Under the pieces are notes generated by a model that ran no database searches, was not told the origin of the DNA, and was given only the letters and a program-made list of their open reading frames with translations. A stretch of DNA of 64,000 bases from Taklimakanibacter sp049323275 (lineage in GTDB: Bacteria; Pseudomonadota; Alphaproteobacteria; Rhizobiales; Aestuariivirgaceae). A program made the translations under genes and the position numbers. Below are positions 34,804-43,576 of this stretch, piece by piece. Numbering within the stretch: the stretch's first letter is position 1; every line of letters starts with the position of its first letter. The stretch covers positions 22,745 through 86,744 of the forward strand of contig JBMOOM010000058.1 of assembly GCA_049323275.1 (NCBI GenBank), in the 5' to 3' direction.

Positions 34804-35823
34804 TCACGCGGCTTTTTCGAGCTTCTGCGACCACTTGCCGGACGCGGCGAGCGCGTTCATCTCGGCGCGGTGGTTGAAGGCCTTCTGGGCGGCGGCGACA
34901 TTCTCCGCCTTGCCCTGCCAGGTCTTGAGCGCAGCCGCCTGCAGAGCGCGGCCATAAGAGAAGGTGAGCTTCCAGGGCAGGTTGCCGATGGCGTTCATGT
35001 AATGGAGATGCGCGGTCGCATCCTCATCCGACTGACCGCCGGACAGGAAGGCGATGCCCGGCACCGCCGACGGCACGCAGCGCTTCAGCACCGTCACCGT
35101 CTTCTCGGCCACTTCCTCGCGCGAGGCCTGCTTGGCGCAATCCTTTCCGGAGACGACCATGTTCGGCTTGAGGATGGTGCCTTCGAGCACGACCCCGGCA
35201 TAATAGAGCTCGCGATAAAGCTCGTTCAGCGCCCATTCCGACACCTTCATGCAGGTGTCGATGTCGTGACTGCCTTCCATCAGCACTTCCGGCTCGACGA
35301 TCGGCACCAGGCCGCCTTCCTGGCAGAGCGCCGCATAACGCGCCAGGGCGTGAGCATTGGCGTGGATCGAATTGTGGGTGGGCAGGCCCTGGCCGATATC
35401 GATCACCGCGCGCCATTTGGCGAACTGGGCGCCGAGGCCCACATACTCTTTGATGCGCTCGCGCAGGCCGTCGAGGCCTTCGGTCACGGTCTCCTTCGGC
35501 GACAGTGCCAAAGGCTTGGCGCCGGCATCGAGCTTGATGCCCGGAATGGCGCCCGTCGACTTGATGAGATCGACCAGCGGCGTGCCGTTCTTGCCCTTCT
35601 GGCGGATCGTCTCGTCGAACAGGATGACGCCCGAAATATACTTCGACATGCCTTCCTTGGCGGAGAACAGCATCTCGCGGTAGTCGCGGCGGGTTTCTTC
35701 CGTAGACGGAGTATTGATCGAATCGAGGCGCTTCTTGATCGATCCGGTGCTTTCATCCGCGGCCAGGATGCCCTTGCCGGGCGTCACCATCGCTTCGGCG
35801 ACTTTTGCGAGTTTCTCGGTCAT
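34804..35823 (-). CDS. fbaB: Fructose-bisphosphate aldolase, class I
   Basis: A 339-residue class I (Schiff-base) aldolase of the animal/plant-like type: GILAADESTGSIKKRL (residues 18-33), REMLFS, the Schiff-base Lys in EGTILKPNMV (near 214) and GIAFLSGGQSDEDAT. It catalyses the reversible cleavage of fructose-1,6-bisphosphate. Two bases separate its start from the pgk stop, so it is in the tkt-pgk-fba operon. Confidence 0.95.
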   Translation of the reverse strand: MTEKLAKVAEAMVTPGKGILAADESTGSIKKRLDSINTPSTEETRRDYREMLFSAKEGMSKYISGVILFDETIRQKGKNGTPLVDLIKSTGAIPGIKLDAGAKPLALSPKETVTEGLDGLRERIKEYVGLGAQFAKWRAVIDIGQGLPTHNSIHANAHALARYAALCQEGGLVPIVEPEVLMEGSHDIDTCMKVSEWALNELYRELYYAGVVLEGTILKPNMVVSGKDCAKQASREEVAEKTVTVLKRCVPSAVPGIAFLSGGQSDEDATAHLHYMNAIGNLPWKLTFSYGRALQAAALKTWQGKAENVAAAQKAFNHRAEMNALAASGKWSQKLEKAA

Positions 35824-35825
35824 GC

Positions 35826-37025
35826 TTACGCTCCTCTCAAAGCTTTCACGCCTGGCAGCGGCTTGCCTTCCAGCCATTCGAGGAAGGCGCCCCCTGCCGT
35901 TGAAATATAGGTGAAGTCGTCGGCGGCTTTCGCCCGGTTGAGGGCGGCGACGGTATCGCCGCCGCCGGCAATCGAGACGAGCCTGCCTTTCCGGGTCAGC
36001 TCGGCCGCATCGCGTGCCGCTTCATTGGTGGCTTTGTCGAAAGGCTCGATCTCGAAAGCGCCGAGCGGTCCGTTCCAGACGAGCGTGCCGGCCTTGTCGA
36101 AGGCGGCCTTGATGGCGGCGACGCTCTTGGGGCCGGCATCGAGGATCATCTCGTCGCCGGCGACCGCGGCAATATCGACGACACGCGATGACGCGCCCGC
36201 CTTGAATTCCTTGGCGACGACGGCGTCGACGGGCAGCAGGATCTCGCAGGACTTCGCCTTGGCGGTGGCGAGAATGTCCCTGGCGGTCTGGGCGAGGTCG
36301 TGCTCGCACAGCGACTTGCCGACCGGATGGCCCTGGGCGGCGAGGAACGTATTGGCCATGCCGCCGCCGATCACGATCACATTGGCGACCCCCGAGAGAT
36401 TGCCGAGCAGCTCGAGCTTGGTCGACACCTTGGCGCCGCCGACCACGGCGACGAGCGGCCGCTTCGGCTTTTCGAGCGCCGCTTCGAGCGCCTTGAGTTC
36501 CGCCTCCATGGCGCGCCCGGCATAGGCCGGAATCAGATGGGCAACGCCTTCGGTCGAGGCGTGGGCACGGTGCGCCGCCGAGAAGGCATCGTTCACATAG
36601 GCGTCGCCGAGGCTGGCGAAGACTTTCGAGAGTGCCGCGTCGTTCTTCTCCTCGCCCGCGTGATAGCGGGTGTTCTCCATGAGAAGGCACTGGCCGGGCC
36701 TGGCGTCCCTGGCGGCGTCGACCGCCTTGCCGTCATGCCAGTCGGTGAAGACGAAAGTGACGGGATGGCCGAGCGCCTTTTGGAGCGCCGGCGCCACCGG
36801 CTGCAGCGACATTTCCGGCACGACCTTGCCCTTGGGGCGGTCGAAATGGGCGAGCAGGATCACCGCGGCACCCTTGTCGAGCAGCTCCCTGATGGTCGGC
36901 ACGATGCGCTCGATGCGGGTCGCATCGCGCACCTCGCCGTTCTCGATCGGCACGTTGAGATCGACGCGCACGACGACACGCTTGTCCTTGGCGTCGAGCT
37001 GATCGAGGGTCTTGAAGGCAGGCAT
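35826..37025 (-). CDS. pgk: Phosphoglycerate kinase
   Basis: A 399-residue Pgk. RVVVRVDLNVP at the N-terminus, LLAHFDRPKG, the VVGGAKVSTKLELL segment and the GGGDTVAAL segment near the C-terminus are conserved. An in-frame GTG two codons upstream exists, but the ATG at 37025 has the better-placed GGAGCC site. It lies between transketolase and aldolase. Confidence 0.96.
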   Translation of the reverse strand: MPAFKTLDQLDAKDKRVVVRVDLNVPIENGEVRDATRIERIVPTIRELLDKGAAVILLAHFDRPKGKVVPEMSLQPVAPALQKALGHPVTFVFTDWHDGKAVDAARDARPGQCLLMENTRYHAGEEKNDAALSKVFASLGDAYVNDAFSAAHRAHASTEGVAHLIPAYAGRAMEAELKALEAALEKPKRPLVAVVGGAKVSTKLELLGNLSGVANVIVIGGGMANTFLAAQGHPVGKSLCEHDLAQTARDILATAKAKSCEILLPVDAVVAKEFKAGASSRVVDIAAVAGDEMILDAGPKSVAAIKAAFDKAGTLVWNGPLGAFEIEPFDKATNEAARDAAELTRKGRLVSIAGGGDTVAALNRAKAADDFTYISTAGGAFLEWLEGKPLPGVKALRGA

Positions 37026-37066
37026 AGACACAAGGCTCCCTGGTATTTAGCTCAGACGATTGCGGA

Positions 37067-39103
37067 TCAACGTGTCTTCTTCTTGACCGCCTGCAGCACA
37101 TGTTTGGCGGTGATGCCAAAATGCGGATAGAGCTTCTCGATCGGGCCCGAGGCGCCGAAGCTCGACATGCCGATGAAGATGCCGTCGAGGCCGATGAAGC
37201 GGTCCCAGTTGTTGCGCACCGCCGCTTCGATGCCGACGCGGATCTTTTCCGTGCCGAGCACCTTGTCCTTGTAGGCCTTGCTCTGCTTCTCGAAGAGATC
37301 CATCGAGGGGACCGACACGACGCGGGCCGGAATGCCGGCCTTGTCGAGCAGCGCCTTGGCGTCGAGGGCGATCTCGACCTCGGAGCCCGAGGCGAAGATG
37401 ACGGCCTTCGACTTCTTGGCGCTCGGCGCGATCTCGTAGGCGCCTTGGGCGCAGAGATTCTTCGCCGAATAGGTCAGGCGCGCGGGCCTGAGCTTCTGAC
37501 GGGTCAGCGCCAGGACGCTCGGCGTCTTTTCCGCCTCGAGCGCCAGCTGCCAGCATTCCGCCGTCTCGACCGCATCGCAGGGACGGAAGACATGGAGATT
37601 GGGCATGGCGCGCAAGGCGGCCAGATGCTCGACCGGCTGATGGGTCGGACCGTCTTCGCCGAGGCCGATCGAGTCATGCGTCATCACATAGATCACGCGC
37701 ACGCCCATCAGCGCCGAGAGGCGGATCGAGGGCCGGCAATAGTCGGTGAAGACGAGGAAGGTGCCGCCATAGGGAATGACGCCGCCATGCAGCGCCATGC
37801 CGTTCATGGCCGCCGCCATGCCATGCTCGCGGATGCCGTAATAGACATAACGCCCGCCATAGTCGGCGGCGTTGAGGGCTTTGAGGTCCTTGGACTTGGT
37901 GTTGTTGGAGCCGGTGAGGTCGGCCGAGCCGCCGATGGTCTCGGGCACCGCGACGTTGATGACGTCGAGCGCGTTCTGCGACGAGTTGCGGGTGGCGAGC
38001 GCCGGCGGCTCCTTGGCGAGCTTCTTCTTGTAGTCGGCGATGACGGCGTCGAAATTGGCGGGCAGGGCGCCCGAGATCGCGCGCTTGAATTCACCCTTGG
38101 CCGAGTTGGCGGCGAGGCGCTTTTCCCAGGCCTGGCGTTCGGCGCGGCCGCGCTTGCCGGCGTCGCGCCAGAAAGCGACGATGTCGGCCGGGATCTCGAA
38201 GGGCGGGTAGTCCCAGCCGAGCGTCTTGCGGGCGGCGGCCACCTCGTCGGCGCCGAGCGGCGAGCCATGGGTCGCGGCGGTGCCCTGCTTGTTGGGCGCG
38301 CCGAAGCCGATGATCGTCTTGCAGGCGATGAGCGAGGGCTTGTCGCTCGACTGGGCGGCCTCGAGGGCTGCGGCGATGGCCCGGACGTCATGGCCGTCGA
38401 TGATCGTGGTGTTCCAGCCCGAGGCGGCGAAGCGGGCGAGCTGGTCGGTCGAATCCGCCATCGACACCTTGCCGTCGATCGAGATGCCGTTGTCGTCCCA
38501 GAGGACGATCAGGTGGTTGAGCTTGAGATGGCCGGCCAGCGTGATGGCTTCCTGCGAGATGCCTTCCATCAGGCAGCCGTCGCCCGCCAGCACATAGGTC
38601 TTGTGGTTGACGAGGTCGCCGCCGAAGCGGGCATTGAGATGACGCTCGGCGATCGCCATGCCGACGGCATTGGCGATGCCCTGGCCGAGCGGTCCGGTGG
38701 TGGTTTCGATGCCCTCGGCATGGCCGTATTCGGGGTGGCCGGCGGTCTTCGAGCCGAGCTGGCGGAAGTTCTTGAGCTGGTCCAGCGTCATGTCCTTGTA
38801 ACCGAGCAGGAACAGCAGCGAATAGAGCAGCATCGAGCCATGGCCGGCGGACAGGACGAACCGGTCGCGGTCGGGCCAATGCGGGTCGGCGGCGTCGAAT
38901 TTGACAAAGCGCGAGAACAGGACGGTGGCGATGTCGGCCGCCCCCATGGGCAGGCCCGGATGGCCCGAATTGGCTTTCTGGACGGCGTCCATGCTCAAGG
39001 CGCGGATCGCGTTGGCATAGGTCCGGAGCTTCAGGCGTTCGTCATCCGAAATAGGGGTGGCGCTGAGGGAAATCGCGGCTTGGGCGGCCGTGTCGGATGT
39101 CAT
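37067..39103 (-). CDS. tkt: Transketolase
   Basis: A 678-residue transketolase. Thiamine-diphosphate binding is shown by AGDGCLMEGISQEA, the substrate region by SGHPGLPMGAADIATVLF near residues 45-62, and the pyrimidine domain by GIREHGMAAAMNGMALHGG. The family length is 660-680. It starts the tkt-pgk-fba cluster; the usual gap gene between tkt and pgk is not here (only 41 bases separate them). Confidence 0.97.
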   Translation of the reverse strand: MTSDTAAQAAISLSATPISDDERLKLRTYANAIRALSMDAVQKANSGHPGLPMGAADIATVLFSRFVKFDAADPHWPDRDRFVLSAGHGSMLLYSLLFLLGYKDMTLDQLKNFRQLGSKTAGHPEYGHAEGIETTTGPLGQGIANAVGMAIAERHLNARFGGDLVNHKTYVLAGDGCLMEGISQEAITLAGHLKLNHLIVLWDDNGISIDGKVSMADSTDQLARFAASGWNTTIIDGHDVRAIAAALEAAQSSDKPSLIACKTIIGFGAPNKQGTAATHGSPLGADEVAAARKTLGWDYPPFEIPADIVAFWRDAGKRGRAERQAWEKRLAANSAKGEFKRAISGALPANFDAVIADYKKKLAKEPPALATRNSSQNALDVINVAVPETIGGSADLTGSNNTKSKDLKALNAADYGGRYVYYGIREHGMAAAMNGMALHGGVIPYGGTFLVFTDYCRPSIRLSALMGVRVIYVMTHDSIGLGEDGPTHQPVEHLAALRAMPNLHVFRPCDAVETAECWQLALEAEKTPSVLALTRQKLRPARLTYSAKNLCAQGAYEIAPSAKKSKAVIFASGSEVEIALDAKALLDKAGIPARVVSVPSMDLFEKQSKAYKDKVLGTEKIRVGIEAAVRNNWDRFIGLDGIFIGMSSFGASGPIEKLYPHFGITAKHVLQAVKKKTR

Positions 39104-39272
39104 TGGGGCTGCTCGCTCTCGGTGAATGCGGGGGGCCAGAGATAGCACCCAAGCCCCTTGAGTCAACCTCTGTGAACAAGATTGGAACCGGTTGCGCGGA
39201 TGGGCCGCTGCGCTTAACTTAGCGGCCGTGCCGGAAGGGATTCGCAAGTGACCGGCCAGCAGTTGGGATGAA

Positions 39273-39557
39273 ATGGCGGATACGCGCAAGCTCGACGAGG
39301 TACTGAATCGGTTCGACGCGGCGCTCAGGCAGTTCGAGGCCGCTGTCGAGCGGCAGAATGAGCGCAAATCGAATGAAGAGTCGCTCGAGGCAGCGGCGGA
39401 AGCCCTGCGGCTCGACCGTTCGCGTCTGGTCCAGGAGCTCGACGGCGTGCGCGCCAAGGCCAATGACCTCGTCAACACAAATCAAAAGGCGGTCGGCAAG
39501 ATCGATGCGGCGATGTCGCGTATTCGCGCCGTTCTCCACAGCAACAGTGGGGGGTAA
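39273..39557 (+). CDS. DUF4164 family coiled-coil protein
   Basis: A 94-residue, almost fully coiled-coil protein (RFDAALRQFEAAVERQ, RSRLVQELDGVRAKAND). DUF4164 proteins precede zapA in many alphaproteobacteria, as here with a 6-base gap. The role is not established, but co-expression with ZapA suggests cell division. Confidence 0.83.
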   Translation: MADTRKLDEVLNRFDAALRQFEAAVERQNERKSNEESLEAAAEALRLDRSRLVQELDGVRAKANDLVNTNQKAVGKIDAAMSRIRAVLHSNSGG

Positions 39558-39563
39558 GTCCCG

Positions 39564-39917
39564 ATGGCCCAGGTGATCGTTCAGGTCAATGACCGGCCCT
39601 ATACGATGCAGTGCCCGGATGGCGAGGAAGACCATCTGCGCGAGCTCGCCAAGCTGCTCGACACGGAGGTGTCGCGCATCAAGAGCAATGTCGGCACCGT
39701 GGGCGACATCAGGCTTCTGGTGATGGCGGGACTCATGGTGGCCGACCGTCTGTCGGAATCGGTCCGGCGCATCGAGGAGCTCGAGGACCAGTTGCGCGGC
39801 GCCCGCGAGGCGCGCAACGCGACCGTTCAGCAGGCCCGTGAAATGGAAGCGAAATTCACCGAAAGGCTGGAAATCGCGGCGCAGCGCCTGCAGGGCCTCG
39901 CCGGCAAGATGGGGTAG
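39564..39917 (+). CDS. zapA: Cell division protein ZapA
   Basis: A 117-residue ZapA. The N-terminal globular part has VIVQVNDRPYTMQCPDGEED, then HLRELAKLLD, and the C-terminal half is a coiled coil. ZapA binds FtsZ and bundles filaments. In many bacteria zapA is followed by the 6S RNA gene and the folate cyclo-ligase gene. Here a CGNR/BKACE pair separates them. Confidence 0.93.
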   Translation: MAQVIVQVNDRPYTMQCPDGEEDHLRELAKLLDTEVSRIKSNVGTVGDIRLLVMAGLMVADRLSESVRRIEELEDQLRGAREARNATVQQAREMEAKFTERLEIAAQRLQGLAGKMG

Positions 39918-39921
39918 GGCG

Positions 39922-40494
39922 TCAGGCCCGCAGCCGCTTGCGATAGGTCGCCTTCTTCACCTTGTTGCCGCAGCCATTCATGGCGCACCAGCGCCTTTTG
40001 CCGGGGCGCGACATGTCGACGAACAGCACCGAGCAGTGATCGTCGGCGCATTTGCGCAGCCGCTTGGTGAGGTGGCCCGACAGAAGATCGATCGCATCGC
40101 GCGCCACCGTCGCGAGCACCGCCTCGAAGGGGGCATCGGCGTGCCAGCTTCCGGGCTCGCCCAGTGCCGCAAGCTGCGGAACGAGGGGAGCCTTGCGGGC
40201 CGTCTCGTTCAAAAGGGCGAGATCGGCCGGATCGGCGGCGCTTCCCGCCAGAACCGCATCGACCAGGCGATAAAGCGTCTCGCGCAGCCGGCGGGCGTCG
40301 TCGAGCTCGGCTGCGGTGACTTCCACCGGATTTGAAAGCAATCCCGCCGCGACGCACCAGCGGCCGAAATCCTCCAGGCCGCGCCAGCGGTCGAAGCTCA
40401 AATGGTCGCGGTCGCCGACCGTGGCGATGAAATCCAGGCACAGTCGGCCGGAGCGGAAGCGGAAATTCCAGTCGGACGGGTGGATCGTCTGCAT
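39922..40494 (-). CDS. ABATE/CGNR zinc-finger regulator
   Basis: A 190-residue protein with the N-terminal ABATE domain (GRLCLDFIATVGDRDHLSFDR, about residues 16-36) and a C-terminal CGNR zinc finger (CADDHCSVLFVD, then RRWCAMNGCGNKVKKATYRKR). These are stress-linked DNA-binding regulators. It is divergent from the BKACE gene, with two AACCGGTT-type repeats between them, so it probably regulates that enzyme and itself. Confidence 0.88.
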   Translation of the reverse strand: MQTIHPSDWNFRFRSGRLCLDFIATVGDRDHLSFDRWRGLEDFGRWCVAAGLLSNPVEVTAAELDDARRLRETLYRLVDAVLAGSAADPADLALLNETARKAPLVPQLAALGEPGSWHADAPFEAVLATVARDAIDLLSGHLTKRLRKCADDHCSVLFVDMSRPGKRRWCAMNGCGNKVKKATYRKRLRA

Positions 40495-40503
40495 GGGTAC
40501 TTG

Positions 40504-40552
40504 TTTAACCGGTTCCGATTGTCTAGTCTAGGGACCAATTTAACTGGTTCCC
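40504..40552. promoter_or_regulatory. Two direct repeats, probable CGNR operator sites
   Basis: TTTAACCGGTTCC (40504-40516) and TTTAACTGGTTCCC (40539-40552) repeat at a 35-base distance in the 70-base divergent gap. The first contains the perfect palindrome AACCGGTT. Position and repetition suggest a regulator site. Confidence 0.55.
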
Positions 40553-40564
40553 AGGAGAATGCCC

Positions 40565-41275
40565 ATGCTGCAAGCCTGTCTTAATGGCGCGCGCAGCCGC
40601 CATGACCATCCGCAGATTCCGGTGACATCCGAGGAGCTGGCGCGCGATGCCGCCCGGGTGGTGGCGCAAGGGGTAGCCGAGCTCCATGTCCATCCGCGCG
40701 ATGCGCAGGGTTTGGAAACGCTCGATCCGGACGATACCGCCGCGGTCCTCACGGCCATCCGCCGGGCGGTGCCCGGCATTCCGGTCGGGCTTACGACGCG
40801 CGAGGGCATCCGCACCGATCCCGGCCGTGGCTTCGCGCAGATGAAAGCCTGGCGGCTTCTCCCCGATTATGTCTCGGTCAATCTGAGCGAAAGCGATGCG
40901 GCCGACGTCATCGATCTGATGCTGGCAAAAGGCATTGGTGTCGAAGCCGGGCTCGCCACCGCCGCCGATGCGCACAAATTCGTGACGCTTGCGACGGCGA
41001 GAGACTGCTTGCGCATCCTGGTCGAGATCGATTTCGAGAAGGACGTTGCGAATGCGCTCGCCCTCGCCGACGAGATGATCGGCATCATCACGCAAAGCGG
41101 CATCGACCTGCCTGTCCTGCTGCATGGCTTCGACCAGACGATGTGGCCGCTCTACCGCAAGTCGAAGGTGCTCGGCGTCGATGCGCGGCTCGGCTTCGAG
41201 GACGGCCTTCACCTTCCCGACGGGCGTATCGCCGCCGACAACCGGGCGATCATCACCGCCGCCGACTTGACTTGA
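40565..41275 (+). CDS. BKACE-family beta-keto acid cleavage enzyme (DUF849)
   Basis: A 236-residue TIM-barrel protein of the family that cleaves beta-keto acids with acetyl-CoA (3-keto-5-aminohexanoate cleavage enzyme). The zinc-binding ELHVHPRDAQG is at about residues 39-49, and the N-terminus LQACLNGARSRHDHP is typical. The start at 40565 is chosen because AGGAG stands seven bases upstream; the ATG at 40559 would be too close. It is shorter than most family members (about 270-310), so the substrate pocket may differ. Confidence 0.8.
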   Translation: MLQACLNGARSRHDHPQIPVTSEELARDAARVVAQGVAELHVHPRDAQGLETLDPDDTAAVLTAIRRAVPGIPVGLTTREGIRTDPGRGFAQMKAWRLLPDYVSVNLSESDAADVIDLMLAKGIGVEAGLATAADAHKFVTLATARDCLRILVEIDFEKDVANALALADEMIGIITQSGIDLPVLLHGFDQTMWPLYRKSKVLGVDARLGFEDGLHLPDGRIAADNRAIITAADLT

Positions 41276-41346
41276 CGGCCGAAAGTCGCGGTGGACTTTG
41301 TGCGAGCGGTTCTGGATTTCGGCACGACGAACGCCTAAATAGGGAT

Positions 41347-41505
41347 CGGCGAGCTGCCCGGTGCGTGAGGAGATCTTTTCCCTGGGGCCTATACGATTCT
41401 CGCGGGAGCTGTCCCTAGGCTTGGCCGTGGCCTTGCCCACATGGCGCCCACCTACACTTGTAGGTACCCGGGATCGTCATTCTCCCACGGCCATGGCGGC
41501 CCGCC
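41347..41505 (+). ncRNA. ssrS: 6S RNA
   Basis: A 159-base gene-free segment just before the 5-formyltetrahydrofolate cyclo-ligase gene, the conserved genomic place of 6S RNA. The ends pair (GGCGAGCTGCC at 41347 with GGCGGCCCGCC at 41495), and inside them GTGAGGAGA pairs with TCTCCCAC, giving the long closing stem. The AGATCTTTTCCCTGGGGCC segment resembles the conserved 5' side of alphaproteobacterial 6S. The central bubble mimics an open promoter to bind RNA polymerase. Ends are approximate; a TAAATA box lies at 41335-41340. Confidence 0.7.
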
Positions 41506-41538
41506 ACTCGAATTGCCTGATGTGAAGCGAGGGATGAC

Positions 41539-42138
41539 ATGCAAGTTGCGAAGCGCTCCGGCGACGTTCTCGATCTCAAGCGCCGGGCGCGGACGGCCGC
41601 CAATGCGGCGCGTGCCACTGCGCACAAGTCGTTGGGCGACCGCGCCGGGCTGATGCTGGCGCAGCATGAGCTGCCGATCGCCCGGCAAGGCGACATCACC
41701 TCGCTGTCCGGCTTCTATCCCTATCAGGCCGAAATCAACGTGCTGCCGCTCCTCGCGCGCCTGGTCAGCGAAGGATGGCTGACGGCCTTGCCGGTGGTCA
41801 TGGCGAAAGGCGCGCCTTTGACCTTTCGCGCCTGGGCGCCCGGTGAACCGACCGGCCGCGGCATCTGGGACATCCATATTCCGCTCGAGACGGCGCCCGA
41901 GCTCCAGCCCGACGTGCTGTTGGTGCCGATGCTGGCCTTCGACCGGCGCGGCTATCGGCTGGGCTATGGCGGCGGCTTCTACGACCGCACGCTCGCCGAA
42001 TTGCGCAAGCTCAAGCCGGTCACCGCCATCGGCGTCGCCTATGCCGAGCAGGAAATGACCGAAGTTCCGGTTTCCGATTACGACGAGCCGCTGGACTGGA
42101 TCCTGACCGAGCGCGGCGTCATCGAGCCGAAGCGCTGA
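41539..42138 (+). CDS. fau: 5-formyltetrahydrofolate cyclo-ligase
   Basis: A 199-residue enzyme that converts 5-formyl-THF to methenyl-THF using ATP. The family segments are FYPYQAEINVLPLLARL, DVLLVPMLAFDRRGYRLGYGGGFYDRTL (about residues 126-153) and the final DWILTERGVI. The GYGGGFYD motif binds ATP. Linked to the preceding 6S RNA, as in many bacteria. Confidence 0.95.
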   Translation: MQVAKRSGDVLDLKRRARTAANAARATAHKSLGDRAGLMLAQHELPIARQGDITSLSGFYPYQAEINVLPLLARLVSEGWLTALPVVMAKGAPLTFRAWAPGEPTGRGIWDIHIPLETAPELQPDVLLVPMLAFDRRGYRLGYGGGFYDRTLAELRKLKPVTAIGVAYAEQEMTEVPVSDYDEPLDWILTERGVIEPKR

Positions 42139-42144
42139 ACCTCC

Positions 42145-42969
42145 ATGCGGCTTCTCTTTCTCGGCGACGTCGTCGGCCGCTCGGGCCGCGAGGCGGTGGC
42201 GCGCGTGCTGCCGCAACTGCGCGAGCGCCATGCGCCCGATCTCGTGGTGATCAATGGCGAGAACGCCGCGCATGGCTTCGGCATCACCGAGGACATCTAT
42301 AACGGCCTCATCGATGCCGGCGCCGATGTGGTGACGCTCGGCAATCATTCCTTCGACCAGCGCGAGGCGCTCATCTTCATCGAGCGCGTGCCCAATATGC
42401 TCCGCCCACTGAATTATCCGCCGGGCGTGCCGGGCAAAGGCGTCGGCCTGTTCGTGACCAAGACCGGCAAGCGGGTGCTGGTGATGAACGTCATGGGCCG
42501 GGTGATGATCGAGCCGCAGCTCGACGATCCGTTCCGCGCCGTCGACCGCGAGTTCGAGCTCTGCGCGCTCGGACGCGACTGCGACGCGGTGATCATTGAT
42601 TTCCATGCCGAGGCGACGTCGGAGAAGATGGCCTTCGGCCATTATGTCGACGGGCGCGCCAGCCTCGTCGTCGGCACTCATACGCATGTGCCGACCGCCG
42701 ATCATCACATCCTCAGGAACGGCACCGCCTATATGAGCGATGCCGGCATGTGCGGGGACTATGATTCAGTGATCGGCATGGCGAAGGAAGAGCCGATCCA
42801 GCGCTTCACCCGCAAATTGCCGGTGGAGCGCATGCGCCCGGCCGAAGGCGAGGCGACGGTCGCGGGTGTGGCCGTCGAGACCGATGATGCGACCGGTCTC
42901 GCCGTAAAGGTCGCGCCGATCAGGATCGGAGGACGTCTCGCCGAAGCGCGGATCGATTTCTGGACTTAG
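42145..42969 (+). CDS. YmdB-family metallophosphoesterase
   Basis: A 274-residue protein of the TIGR00282/YmdB family. It starts MRLLFLGDVVGRSGREAVAR and has VINGENAAHGFGITEDIYN, LGNHSFDQRE, DFHAEATSEK and GTHTHVPTAD, supplying the Asp/Asn/His ligands of a di-iron or di-manganese site. Bacillus YmdB hydrolyses cyclic nucleotides. It follows fau by 6 bases. Its last codons are close to a palindromic repeat. Confidence 0.93.
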   Translation: MRLLFLGDVVGRSGREAVARVLPQLRERHAPDLVVINGENAAHGFGITEDIYNGLIDAGADVVTLGNHSFDQREALIFIERVPNMLRPLNYPPGVPGKGVGLFVTKTGKRVLVMNVMGRVMIEPQLDDPFRAVDREFELCALGRDCDAVIIDFHAEATSEKMAFGHYVDGRASLVVGTHTHVPTADHHILRNGTAYMSDAGMCGDYDSVIGMAKEEPIQRFTRKLPVERMRPAEGEATVAGVAVETDDATGLAVKVAPIRIGGRLAEARIDFWT

Positions 42970-43082
42970 CGCGTGATCAGGAAAGGCGGATGCCGGTTTT
43001 CCGTCCGATCAGGCGCTGAACATCAGGATTCAGATCACGTTGATCACTTTAGGTCGATCCGACCTAAAGTGATCGTGATCTA
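42968..43082 (-). repeat. Composite palindromic repeat B+A, copy 2 (inverted)
   Basis: Element B (42968-43018; GCGCGTGATCAGG ... CCGGTTTTCCGTCCGATC) is followed by element A (43032-43081; AGATCAC-GTT-GATCACTTTAGGTCG and its inverse). The order is the reverse of that at 34662, so the composite is one unit inserted in the other orientation. The A element overlaps the stop codon of the minus-strand gene at 43080. Confidence 0.8.
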
Positions 43083-43409
43083 TCGCGCCATGGCCTTCGC
43101 CTTGGCGGCGTGAGCCGGCTGGCCGCTGCGGGCTTCCTGCGCGAGCTGGCTCATCACAGTGACGGCCTGAGCCCATTCCGTCTGAGCGCCCGCGGCATCG
43201 CCACGTCCGAGCGCGTCATTGCCGGCCGTTAGATGGGTTTCGGCGCTCTGCGAGAGGTCGCTCAGCGTCGCGATGGCCGCGAAAGCCCGCCCTGAGGGCG
43301 CGGCGCTCGCCAGCGAACGCACTTTCTTCAGGGCCGCGGAACAGGCGGACCCCGCGAGGCCCTCCGCCGCGAATACGATCTGTCCAGCCGAACCAGGCTT
43401 CACCGTCAT
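43080..43409 (-). CDS. Small hypothetical protein, alanine-rich
   Basis: A 109-residue helical protein with many Ala residues and no membrane segment; TPR-like (DLSQSAETHLTAGNDALGRGD). GAGGAGCG eight bases upstream supports the ATG at 43409. The stop codon is formed at the edge of the palindromic repeat at 43032-43081, so the C-terminus may have been changed by repeat insertion. I do not recognise the family. Confidence 0.6.
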   Translation of the reverse strand: MTVKPGSAGQIVFAAEGLAGSACSAALKKVRSLASAAPSGRAFAAIATLSDLSQSAETHLTAGNDALGRGDAAGAQTEWAQAVTVMSQLAQEARSGQPAHAAKAKAMAR

Positions 43410-43576
43410 GATACGCTCCTCGTTACTCACCTTTTCCTCAAACTGGGCGATCCGCCTTAAGGACGGGTTAAGCCGCGCGGGACGGAACTTAACGGTCGAT
43501 TTACCCTGTCGGAGCGCTTGTTAATCTTGGCGCGAGGGGGCTATAAGGCCCGGGATAAAGGATATTCCGAGGGTTC

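Noticed and set aside
37100..39145. 681-residue open frame antisense to tkt
   Set aside because: Shadow of the transketolase gene; no recognisable motifs and skewed composition.
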